DNA of 5,751 nt from Rhodospirillales bacterium (GTDB lineage Bacteria; Pseudomonadota; Alphaproteobacteria; Rhodospirillales; JAOUPW01), in NCBI GenBank assembly GCA_029879665.1, contig JAOUPW010000151.1, forward strand, positions 1 through 5,751. The letters are read 5' to 3'. Each line of letters opens with the position of its first letter. Within the stretch, counting starts at the first letter, position 1. The notes under the pieces are model-generated. The model saw only the letters and a list, made by a program, of their open reading frames with translations. It ran no database searches and was not told where the DNA came from. Below, piece by piece: positions 1 through 5,260 of this stretch. A program made the position numbers and the translations under genes.

Positions 1-462
1 CAGATCAACGCCAGTCGGCTTTGAGAAGGCGCCGTTGGTAAATCCGGCAAATATATATTCCGGATATTCCGTATTCATACCGCCGTTGGCGCTCATCGTC
101 ACGCCGATGGAGCCATTTTCGCCGATCGACCAGTTGGCGCCCATGTCTGGGATCAGGAATAGTTCTTCATCGCTATCAGCGCCCCTAACTGCGCCAGCAG
201 ACGCAGTTAAATCGCGGATCGGCGAAAAAAAGCCCAAGGAAACGTCGAAGCGGTCGCCGACGCCAACCATGGCGGCGGGGTTGCGCATGGCGGATTGAGT
301 ATCCTGCGACAGGGCGACGCCGGTGCCGGCCATGCCTTTGTTGGTGACTCCGTAACCATGTGAAAAATAACCGGTGGTTGCCTTCGCCGTTTGTAACGGC
401 AGCACGGCGATCGCTGCCGCCGCAACGGACAGCAGCGAAGTTTTTGTAATTTTTGAAATCAT
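1..462 (-). CDS. FadL/OmpP1-family outer-membrane protein, N-terminal part (runs off left edge)
   Basis: An unbroken minus-strand frame of 154 codons starts at ATG 462-460 and leaves the window still open. The first 28 residues form a signal peptide: lysines at 4 and 7, a hydrophobic Ala/Val/Leu core, and an AKA cleavage site before TTGYF. The mature start has Gly-rich GYGVTNKGMAGTGVALSQD followed by a SAMRNPAAM stretch. An early conserved Asn-Pro-Ala of this kind is typical of the OMPP1/FadL/TodX family, 14-stranded barrels that import long-chain fatty acids or other hydrophobic compounds. Alternating beta-like segments follow (DRFDVSLGFFSP, GSIGVTMSANGG). The start is supported by a GAGGG Shine-Dalgarno at 471-475, 8 nt upstream. 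Family members are usually about 400-480 residues, so roughly two thirds is missing. Family assignment is fairly secure; the substrate cannot be judged. Confidence 0.85.
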   Translation of the reverse strand, partial: MISKITKTSLLSVAAAAIAVLPLQTAKATTGYFSHGYGVTNKGMAGTGVALSQDTQSAMRNPAAMVGVGDRFDVSLGFFSPIRDLTASAGAVRGADSDEELFLIPDMGANWSIGENGSIGVTMSANGGMNTEYPEYIFAGFTNGAFSKPTGVDL

Positions 463-537
463 TTTCAAATCCCTCTCTCTTCCCTTTTTTAAACCCTACA
501 TCCAAAATGGATATCGGAGTTTCTAATTTAAGCACTG

Positions 538-597
538 TTTTTTTTTTGAGCCTTACGGCTTCATTTTTTTCGAGCCTTGAGGCTTCTTGATTTTTTT
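538..597. repeat. Two-copy tandem repeat: short hairpin plus homopolymer tract
   Basis: Read on the plus strand, a run of 10 T (538-547) is followed by GAGCCTTACGGCTTC (548-562). Then 7 T (564-570) are followed by GAGCCTTGAGGCTTC (572-586), and a further T-run starts at 591. The two 15-mers differ at only two positions and are offset by 24 nt. Each can fold as a small stem (AGCC with GGCT, or GAGCC with GGCTT) around a 4-nt loop. On the plus strand each hairpin is followed by T-rich sequence, like a weak intrinsic terminator. On the minus strand they are hairpins followed by A-tracts within or just upstream of the FadL-like gene's leader. Function is not established: tandem terminators, a leader structure and a regulator site are all possible. 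Confidence 0.55.
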
Positions 598-672
598 TTA
601 TTTCACGGGACGGATGCGTAAAAACCCTATGAATACGTTAATAATATAAGGCCACGGCCCGGTCCGGTAGTA

Positions 673-704
673 CCATGTTACTTCAAAATTTACTGGAAAC
701 ATGG
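673..704. repeat. Inverted repeat CCATGTT/AACATGG, possible operator
   Basis: CCATGTT (673-679) is perfectly complemented by AACATGG (698-704) across an 18-nt AT-rich spacer. Its position about 210 bp upstream of the FadL-like start would suit a regulator site for that gene. Seven-bp arms this far apart can arise by chance, so the call is weak. Confidence 0.25.
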
Positions 705-889
705 ATAGTGATATTTTTGCAACATCAAATCAGAACGGACATGGGGACCGAAAAGGGGCCGGAATGGGGAAAAGTCCGTGCGTGATCTTCAGAACCTTGG
801 CGCCCGGAATCGGGGCGCGCGATAAGGCGTTCCGGGAGGAGCGGATTAAACAGACTGGATAATCGTGGATTCCGTGGCCAGAGGCAGGC

Positions 890-2044
890 TCAGCGCAGGT
901 AGAGATGAACCTCGTTGCCACGGACGCCGGGGCTGGTTTTGCCGGAAAGCGCAATCCGGTTGGGCGGCAGGCCCATTTCCATGAGCGATCGCAACACCCC
1001 TTCCGCCTGACGGCGGGATTTGTTGGAATTCAGCGCCACCTTGGCGGCGCCGCCGGTGCTGGGCGAAACCGCGACCAGGTCGAAGATCGCCGTCGGGCGG
1101 CGTTCCAGGACCTTGCTGACGGCGTTATAGACCGCCTGTTGGTAAGAGACGTTGGGCCGGTCGAACCGAATCACGACCAGCGGCCGTTTGCCGGCGGTAT
1201 CTGCAGCCATAACGGGCCCGCCGCCGCTGCCGGCGGTGGATACCATGGCCCGGTTGACCAGACTGGCGCCGTAGATTTCGCCGCTTTTTACGCCCGCGCT
1301 CAGAAGGTTGAGGTTGCCGCGCTCGGTCGAGACATATGAGGTCTGACGGCGGACGTCTTCGGTCACTTCCTTGAGCAGACGGTCAACCAGAACGACCGTG
1401 CGGTTTACTTCGTCTTCCAGAATGGCTAGCTGGGTATGATCTTCATCAACGGCGCCGGAAATGCCGAAAGCAGCCCGGGCCGATTCCGAGAGATAGCCGG
1501 AAAGGGTGGAATTTCCGGCCACGCTGGTGGTCAGCTTGTTCATTTCCGCAATATCTACACTGAGCCGGTCAAGATCGTTCTGGGCGCTGTTGAATTGCTG
1601 CACCAGGATCGGGTTGCCCGGCGTGGTGCCAACCTGCAGACGGGAATTGACGGAGGCAACGGTGCGGTGATAGCGCTGGGAATCGCTAATTATCCGGCCG
1701 CGAAGCTCTTGCAGTTGCGCGTTGTGCTGGGCGATGGAATTCTGAAGTCCCTTCAGTTCCTCGCGCAGTTCGATGACTTTTTTGCCGACAAAGGTTCCGG
1801 TCGGTGCGCCGGAAGAAACGGAGGAGGGTGTGAAATCAGAAGTTCCCAGCGGCGGCTGACTGGTACCAATTGCCGATTGGGTCTCCATTCTTGCCTGAGG
1901 CGCGGCCTGCGCCTGTGGCGGCGGAGTCTTGCCCGCGGGATCCTCGCCGGTCAGGGAAGGCAGCAGCGCTTCCTCTGTAAATGAGCACGCTGGGAGTAAA
2001 AGAAGCCCCCCTATGATGATCGTCCTGAACCCCGAAAATGCCAT
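890..2044 (-). CDS. Outer-membrane lipoprotein with coiled coil and diverged OmpA-like C-terminal domain
   Basis: The 384-residue product begins with a lipoprotein signal: Arg7, hydrophobic IIIGGLLLL, then lipobox LPAC with Cys20. Residue +2 is Ser, not Asp, so by the Lol rule it should go to the outer membrane. Residues 35-85 are a Pro/Gln/Ser-rich tether. Residues 88-137 and about 150-172 and 205-230 are charged, heptad-like helices (ELREELKGLQNSIAQHNAQL), suggesting a coiled coil. Residues 287-384 resemble the OmpA C-terminal fold: a first strand LVVIRFDRPNVSY, a helix, then SRRQAEGVLRSLMEMGLPPNRIAL and a final strand NEVHLYLR. The canonical diaminopimelate-binding Asp and Arg appear to be absent. 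Similar conserved alphaproteobacterial proteins are to my knowledge unnamed. The ATG at 2042-2044 directly precedes the signal peptide; only a weak GGGA lies 4 nt upstream. A structural envelope role is inferred, not shown. Confidence 0.85.
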   Translation of the reverse strand: MAFSGFRTIIIGGLLLLPACSFTEEALLPSLTGEDPAGKTPPPQAQAAPQARMETQSAIGTSQPPLGTSDFTPSSVSSGAPTGTFVGKKVIELREELKGLQNSIAQHNAQLQELRGRIISDSQRYHRTVASVNSRLQVGTTPGNPILVQQFNSAQNDLDRLSVDIAEMNKLTTSVAGNSTLSGYLSESARAAFGISGAVDEDHTQLAILEDEVNRTVVLVDRLLKEVTEDVRRQTSYVSTERGNLNLLSAGVKSGEIYGASLVNRAMVSTAGSGGGPVMAADTAGKRPLVVIRFDRPNVSYQQAVYNAVSKVLERRPTAIFDLVAVSPSTGGAAKVALNSNKSRRQAEGVLRSLMEMGLPPNRIALSGKTSPGVRGNEVHLYLR

Positions 2045-2097
2045 TTTCCCGATTGAGCCTTTTTACTGAGGAAGGAAACACAAACTAAACATTAATA

Positions 2098-2103
2098 ACT
2101 ATA
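2098..2103 (-). promoter_or_regulatory. Candidate -10 box for the lipoprotein gene
   Basis: Minus-strand TATAGT lies about 55 nt upstream of the start codon in very AT-rich DNA. No good -35 hexamer is found 16-18 nt upstream. The perfect hairpin at 2110-2127 occupies the spacer and -35 area instead, so an activator-dependent or non-sigma70-like promoter is possible. Weak call. Confidence 0.3.
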
Positions 2104-2254
2104 TTTTACGAAAAGAGGAAACTTTTCATTGTTATTTCACAAGATATTACTCAAAGGGCATAGTTCCGACAAGGACCGATTTTCCCTTAACCGGCCCTAA
2201 AAGATACGAAAAATTAAGGAATCTCGTCTTCGCCAGCCGCTGATTTGGGCAGGC

Positions 2255-2283
2255 TTGCCTTCCCAATGATGCTGGAGTAGTGT
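2255..2283 (+). promoter_or_regulatory. Candidate promoter for tRNA-Arg
   Basis: TTGCCT (2255-2260) and TAGTGT (2278-2283) are separated by exactly 17 nt and would start transcription roughly 45-50 nt before the tRNA. An alternative is TTGCCG at 2293-2298, which would give a shorter leader but lacks a recognisable -10. Both match the consensus only partly. Confidence 0.3.
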
Positions 2284-2337
2284 CCCGTTCCCTTGCCGAA
2301 AGACCCGTTCCGTGTGGAAATCTTTCGCGCATCCAAG

Positions 2338-2414
2338 GCGCCCGTAGCTCAACTGGATAGAGTGCCTGACTACGAATCAGGAGGTTGGGAGTTCGAGTCT
2401 TCCCGGGCGCGCCA
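2338..2414 (+). tRNA. tRNA-Arg(ACG), complete with encoded CCA
   Basis: The 77-nt sequence folds as a full cloverleaf. The acceptor arm is GCGCCCG (2338-2344) with CGGGCGC (2404-2410), discriminator G2411 and CCA 2412-2414. The D arm is GCTC/GAGT around AACTGGATA. The anticodon arm is CCTGA/TCAGG around loop CTACGAA, giving anticodon ACG (read as ICG after A34 deamination by TadA), for Arg CGN codons. The variable loop is AGGTT, and the T arm is GGGAG/CTTCC around TTCGAGT with one G-U pair. It stands alone, not in an rRNA or tRNA cluster. No integrase gene or duplicated 3' end is seen nearby, so there is no sign that it has served as an integration site here. Confidence 0.97.
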
Positions 2415-2451
2415 TTTCCCGCTTCGATTTAGAAATTTATTTTCTCGTTGT

Positions 2452-2470
2452 GCGGGAGCCCGTTTATTAT
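2452..2470 (+). terminator. Possible weak terminator downstream of tRNA-Arg
   Basis: GCGG (2452-2455) can pair with CCGT (2460-2463; last pair G-U) around GAGC, followed by the T-rich TTATTATT. It lies about 40 nt past the CCA end, between the tRNA and the convergent cNMP-TPR gene. The stem is short and the T-tract is interrupted, so this is tentative. An alternative is CCCGC (2418-2422) pairing with GCGGG (2452-2456) over a long AT-rich loop. Confidence 0.3.
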
Positions 2471-2496
2471 TCCTCGCCTACCCCACCCTCCCCGGA

Positions 2497-4272
2497 TTAT
2501 CCGCCGTCTGAATCCTCTTCGATTTCCCAGTCCATCACCGGGGCGTCTGGCCGGGATTGGGGGGAGGCGTTGAGGAGGGGCGTCACCCTGGCAATGTTTT
2601 TCTGGGCGATTGCCGCCATCTGAGCAGAGCCCTGAGCGGCATAAACGTCATGGGCGGCCTCGAAGGCTTCAAGGGCGGCCGCGAAATATTCCTGATTCTT
2701 GGAAAGATCGCCGAGCAGGAAAAGCGCGGTGCCCAAGTTGTTCTGAGTTGCCGCCCAGAGCAAAGGCGTTTTTTCCTGAGAGCGAATTTCAAGGGTGACG
2801 CGGCAGGCTTCCGCCGCCTTTCGCAGAACTTCCTCATTTTTCATGAGACTGCCGAGTTCCTGGGCGGCGAGGGCAAAATTGTTCATGATTTCAGCCCACA
2901 GATCCGGCCTTCCGGTGCGCGTAAACACCTGTAAGGCATCCTGATGGGCGGCCAGGGCCCATTTGATCAATTCAGGATCATGGTTGGTGAGATAAATCTT
3001 ATAGAGCGCCTGCCCGAGCCGGTGTTGGGAGGAGGCCCATTCCACCGGAAAATCGTTTTTGTTAAGGACCCGCAGGCCGGCCCTGAGGGCGTCGACCGCT
3101 TTTTCCAGCACCTCCGGATCATCCGTCTGATCCCCCAGAATCAACAGCACCGCGCCCAGTTGCCTTTGCGCCATGGCCCACTCGGTTCTGTGATTGTCTT
3201 CCCGGAGGGTTTCCAAGGCTCCGTTAAGATGCTGGGCGGCCACCTGATAAAGCTCGGTGGCGCCTCTCAAATGGGCGAACAGAGCCAGGGCGCTGCCGAA
3301 ACAAAGCTTGATGACGGCCTGTTCATGGGAGGTGAGATCGGTGGGAAGTGCCCGTGACTTCGGCAGGGCGGATTCAAGGGCGGTCAGCATGGCCGCCTGA
3401 TGGAACAGGCTTTTCCCGGCGTCCCGGGGCGTCAGAGCTGCGAGCGTGACCATCGCCAGAAGATCGGCTAACTCCGGCCCGAAATTGATCGGGAGATAGA
3501 GGATGTTGGAAAGCGAGAAGCTTCCCGGCATGTCGGCAAGATCTTCGACGGCGGATATGAAATGCAGCCGCAGAGTCGCGCCCGGCGAAGGGATATCGCC
3601 CCAGACCAGAAGATCGGCATTGTGGGCGAGAAGCCAATTGCGTGCATTTGCCGTGGCGGCTCTCATTTCATTAGGCGTTTCCTCGTGTTCAAGGTCCGGG
3701 GGGCCGGATTTTGTGCTGCGGATCTTGATGCCTTTGCGTTTTTCAAGCGCGGCGACAATCAGCTTGGTCTGTCCCGGACCTTCCTCGCCCTCAAGTGGGG
3801 CAATGCAGATTTCCAAAGGCTTGGGTTTCGGTAATTTCTTTCTGTCACCACCGATCAAGCGTCTGAAATATCCAGGTTTGGACGGCCCTGCTTGGGGCCG
3901 TTTGATTTTTCTTATCTTGCTCGGCTTGGCCAATTGCTCATCGGCGGTTCGCAAGCGCCGGGCCATCTTAGCCATTACCGCCATCGCCAGATTGGGGCGG
4001 GTCTTAAGGGCGCTCAAAAATTCATCGCGCGAGATCACCTCCACCGATACTTCGCCTTTGGCCTGGGCAGTGGCGGTGCGCGGGCCGGAATCGATAACTC
4101 CCATTTCCCCGAAGAATTCCCCCGGAGCAATAATCGCCAGGCGTACGGCTCCGCCCCGGCAGGCCTTGCTCAATTCCACCGTGCCGGTTACCAGCGAATA
4201 GACCGTGTCGGAAGCCTGGCCCTCGCGGAAAAGAATGTCACCGTCCTGAAACTTTAGTGTGGTTTTTTTCAA
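2497..4272 (-). CDS. Cyclic-nucleotide-binding protein with TPR-like 47-residue repeats
   Basis: With a TTG start at 4272 the product is 591 residues. Residues 4-110 are a CRP-type cyclic-nucleotide-binding domain: KFQDGDILFREGQ opens it, and the phosphate-binding cassette FGEMGVIDSGPRTATAQA keeps Gly55, Glu56, Arg65 and Thr66, so cAMP or cGMP binding is plausible. No HTH follows, so it is not a CRP transcription factor. Residues 115-152 are a Lys/Arg/Pro linker. Residues 153-274 form an alpha/beta region with the motif LLVWGDI (221-227), seen to my knowledge in other alphaproteobacterial TPR proteins but without assigned function. Residues 318-565 hold TPR-like helical pairs, with Trp at 365, 412, 459 and 506 exactly 47 apart (WAxxQxxLGxAL). 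The tail is acidic. No signal peptide is seen, so it is likely cytosolic and acts through protein contacts. A GTG start at 4350 would add 26 residues, but it lacks a clear ribosome-binding site. Confidence 0.85.
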   Translation of the reverse strand: MKKTTLKFQDGDILFREGQASDTVYSLVTGTVELSKACRGGAVRLAIIAPGEFFGEMGVIDSGPRTATAQAKGEVSVEVISRDEFLSALKTRPNLAMAVMAKMARRLRTADEQLAKPSKIRKIKRPQAGPSKPGYFRRLIGGDRKKLPKPKPLEICIAPLEGEEGPGQTKLIVAALEKRKGIKIRSTKSGPPDLEHEETPNEMRAATANARNWLLAHNADLLVWGDIPSPGATLRLHFISAVEDLADMPGSFSLSNILYLPINFGPELADLLAMVTLAALTPRDAGKSLFHQAAMLTALESALPKSRALPTDLTSHEQAVIKLCFGSALALFAHLRGATELYQVAAQHLNGALETLREDNHRTEWAMAQRQLGAVLLILGDQTDDPEVLEKAVDALRAGLRVLNKNDFPVEWASSQHRLGQALYKIYLTNHDPELIKWALAAHQDALQVFTRTGRPDLWAEIMNNFALAAQELGSLMKNEEVLRKAAEACRVTLEIRSQEKTPLLWAATQNNLGTALFLLGDLSKNQEYFAAALEAFEAAHDVYAAQGSAQMAAIAQKNIARVTPLLNASPQSRPDAPVMDWEIEEDSDGG

Positions 4273-4276
4273 ATGG

Positions 4277-4282
4277 CACCTC
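4277..4282 (-). promoter_or_regulatory. Ribosome-binding site deciding the cNMP-TPR start
   Basis: Minus-strand GAGGTG ends 4 nt (GAGG core 6 nt) before the TTG codon at 4272-4270; a second GAGGTG lies at 4285-4290. Translation from this TTG begins KKTTLKFQDGD, right where cNMP domains normally start. The 26 codons back to GTG 4350 have less G/C-biased third positions, include a rare ATA codon, and show no domain resemblance. Confidence 0.5.
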
Positions 4283-4359
4283 GTCACCTCACCGGTCAGG
4301 CGGGTGCATATAGATTGCGGATCGATGGCCTGCCGATATGGTGCGGCCACGTCCGGGCC

Positions 4360-4385
4360 GGGTCAATGATCCCCATCACCGACCC
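4360..4385. promoter_or_regulatory. 26-bp imperfect dyad between cNMP-TPR gene and pagL
   Basis: The left arm GGGTCAATGAT (4360-4370) and the reverse complement of the right arm (4375-4385), GGGTCGGTGAT, agree at 9 of 11 positions around a central CCCC. This symmetry suits a dimeric regulator site, or a hairpin in the leader of the minus-strand gene. It lies 88 nt upstream of TTG 4272 and about 135 nt upstream of the pagL start, so it could affect either gene. It does not match the TGTGA-N6-TCACA pattern of CRP sites. I found no convincing -35/-10 pair in the rest of 4351-4519, although TATAAC at 4435-4440 (plus) is a possible -10 box. Confidence 0.4.
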
Positions 4386-4508
4386 AAAATCCCGGAATGC
4401 CTGGACAACTATGGGAGTGGAGAAGTAAAAAAAATATAACTCCGTCTCCGGGCGGTAAATAAGCCGTCATAATAATGGACTATTAAGGTCCGGTTCCGAG
4501 ACTGTTCT

Positions 4509-4513
4509 GGAGG
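4509..4513 (+). promoter_or_regulatory. Shine-Dalgarno of pagL, fixing a GTG start
   Basis: GGAGG lies 6 nt before GTG 4520-4522. It supports this non-ATG start, which directly precedes a good signal peptide. Confidence 0.8.
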
Positions 4514-4519
4514 CGTTAC

Positions 4520-5260
4520 GTGCTAAAATCCCTGAATCCGAGATCATATCCGGGACTGTTTGCCGTTGTCCTGACTGTCCTGCTTGCGGCCTTGCCAGCG
4601 CGGGCGGGGTCATCCGGTTCCCTTTACGACATGAACCGGTTTCTGAATGAACCGCACCCGTTCGCTAAAAACCCGCCTCCCCGTTATCCGGCACCAATGA
4701 TTCCGGATTCGGGCGTGCGGCCCGTGGCGCAACCCAAAGCGCCGGTTTTTGTTCCTGCGACGCCGCCGCGCGGGGGCGCATCTTCGGGGAAAATATTTTC
4801 CGAAATCCGCCTCGGTGTGTTGTGGCACGATGAAGGCCCTTTCAGCCACCGCAAGGAAGAAGGCGTGGACGGCAACATCGAAATCCTGTTCGCCTCGCCC
4901 CGCTGGCTGGATTTTATCGGCTCGCCCCGGCCCCATGTGGGCGGTTCGTTCAATTCGGCGGGAGATACCAACCAGGCCTACCTGGGCCTGACCTGGGACT
5001 GGTCGTTCTGGAAAGGGGCCTTCGCCGAATTTTCCTTAGGCGGCGCAATTCATGACGGCGAAACCGACCAGGGCAGCGCGCCGCTGGATCGCAAGGAACT
5101 TGGCTGCCCGGTATTGTTCCGGGAATCCATCGGCCTCGGCTGGCGCTTCCAGAATCGTCATTCCATCAGCCTTCATCTCGATCATATCTCCAATGCCAAG
5201 TTGTGCGACACCAACGAGGGTCTGGAAAATGTCGGCATCCGCTACGGCTACATGTTCTGA
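4520..5260 (+). CDS. pagL: PagL-family lipid A 3-O-deacylase (acyloxyacyl hydrolase), outer-membrane barrel
   Basis: The 246-residue product should remove the 3-O-linked acyl chain from lipid A in the outer membrane. Residues 1-29 are a signal peptide (Lys3, Arg8, hydrophobic FAVVLTVLLAALP, cleavage after ARA). Residues 45-88 are a Pro-rich linker not found in classical PagL proteins. From about 91 on, alternating amphipathic strands form the small barrel, which ends in a terminal Phe as expected for BAM recognition. The PagL signature is intact: His222 and Ser224 in HISNA, Asn232, and Glu236, matching the His-x-Ser and +14 Glu spacing of the Pseudomonas aeruginosa triad (His126, Ser128, Glu140). 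Cys196 and Cys229 could form a disulfide. The length exceeds that of typical PagL (about 170) because of the linker. It is divergent from the cNMP-TPR gene and overlaps the next gene by 32 nt. Family call is firm; activity is inferred. Confidence 0.9.
   Translation: MLKSLNPRSYPGLFAVVLTVLLAALPARAGSSGSLYDMNRFLNEPHPFAKNPPPRYPAPMIPDSGVRPVAQPKAPVFVPATPPRGGASSGKIFSEIRLGVLWHDEGPFSHRKEEGVDGNIEILFASPRWLDFIGSPRPHVGGSFNSAGDTNQAYLGLTWDWSFWKGAFAEFSLGGAIHDGETDQGSAPLDRKELGCPVLFRESIGLGWRFQNRHSISLHLDHISNAKLCDTNEGLENVGIRYGYMF
5216..5220 (+). promoter_or_regulatory. Internal ribosome-binding site for the GIY-YIG gene
   Basis: GAGGG inside the end of pagL lies 8 nt before ATG 5229-5231. It supports this start over the far upstream ATG at 5052, whose extra 59 codons merely read the pagL sequence in another frame. 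Confidence 0.6.

Larger units (their letters stand above)
463..889. other. Intergenic region between OmpA-like lipoprotein gene and FadL-like gene
   Basis: These 427 bases hold no convincing gene. The stretch nearest the FadL-like gene (about 480-720) is AT-rich and should contain its promoter and leader; TATATT/TATTAT-like boxes occur on the minus strand near 640-650, but no well-spaced -35 is visible. It contains the tandem A-tract repeat (538-597) and an inverted repeat (673-704), listed separately. The stretch nearest the lipoprotein stop (about 740-889) is GC-rich and has a 6-bp hairpin, GCGCCC (800-805) pairing with GGGCGC (813-818). That hairpin lies about 72 nt past the stop codon with no T-run, so it is at best a weak 3'-end structure. 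A 32-codon plus-strand frame at 764-862 is not supported well enough to call. Confidence 0.6.
2045..2337. other. Divergent intergenic region between lipoprotein gene and tRNA-Arg
   Basis: These 293 bases separate the minus-strand lipoprotein gene from the plus-strand tRNA and must carry promoters for both. The half next to the lipoprotein gene (2060-2160) is strongly AT-rich, contains a candidate -10 box and a perfect small hairpin: GAAAAG (2110-2115) pairing with CTTTTC (2122-2127) around AGGAAA. The half next to the tRNA is more GC-rich. A 61-codon minus-strand frame at 2147-2332 shows no family resemblance and no ribosome-binding site worth noting, so I read the region as non-coding. Confidence 0.6.

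Noticed and set aside
764..862. Plus-strand 32-codon frame in the intergenic region, with a purine-rich stretch upstream
   Set aside because: Very short, no recognisable features, and GC-rich non-coding DNA yields such frames easily.
730..954. Minus-strand 74-codon frame overlapping the end of the lipoprotein gene
   Set aside because: It overlaps the conserved C-terminal strand of the lipoprotein in another frame, has an atypical Pro/Ser/Arg-rich composition, and no ribosome-binding site decides for it.
2147..2332. Minus-strand 61-codon frame upstream of the tRNA
   Set aside because: It fills the region that must hold the promoters, shows no family resemblance or signal, and has no good ribosome-binding site.
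2338..2414. tRNA-Arg as an integration site for a genomic island
   Set aside because: No integrase gene, no second copy of the tRNA 3' end and no change in gene style is seen on either side within the window.
3503..4201. Plus-strand 232-codon frame opposite the cNMP-TPR gene
   Set aside because: It is an antisense shadow: the minus strand encodes clear cNMP and TPR motifs, whereas this translation shows only low-complexity Ser/Ala/Arg text.
4360..4385. Dyad as a CRP/FNR-type operator
   Set aside because: The arms read GGGTC..TGAT, not TGTGA-N6-TCACA or TTGAT-N4-ATCAA in full. Only the inner TGAT-CCCC-ATCA resembles the FNR core, and its flanking bases do not match.
5052..5228. Extended N-terminus of the GIY-YIG gene from an ATG at 5052
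   Set aside because: These codons are pagL sequence read in another frame, with an Arg/Ala/Ser-rich meaningless translation. ATG 5229 with its GAGGG site fits the family length.
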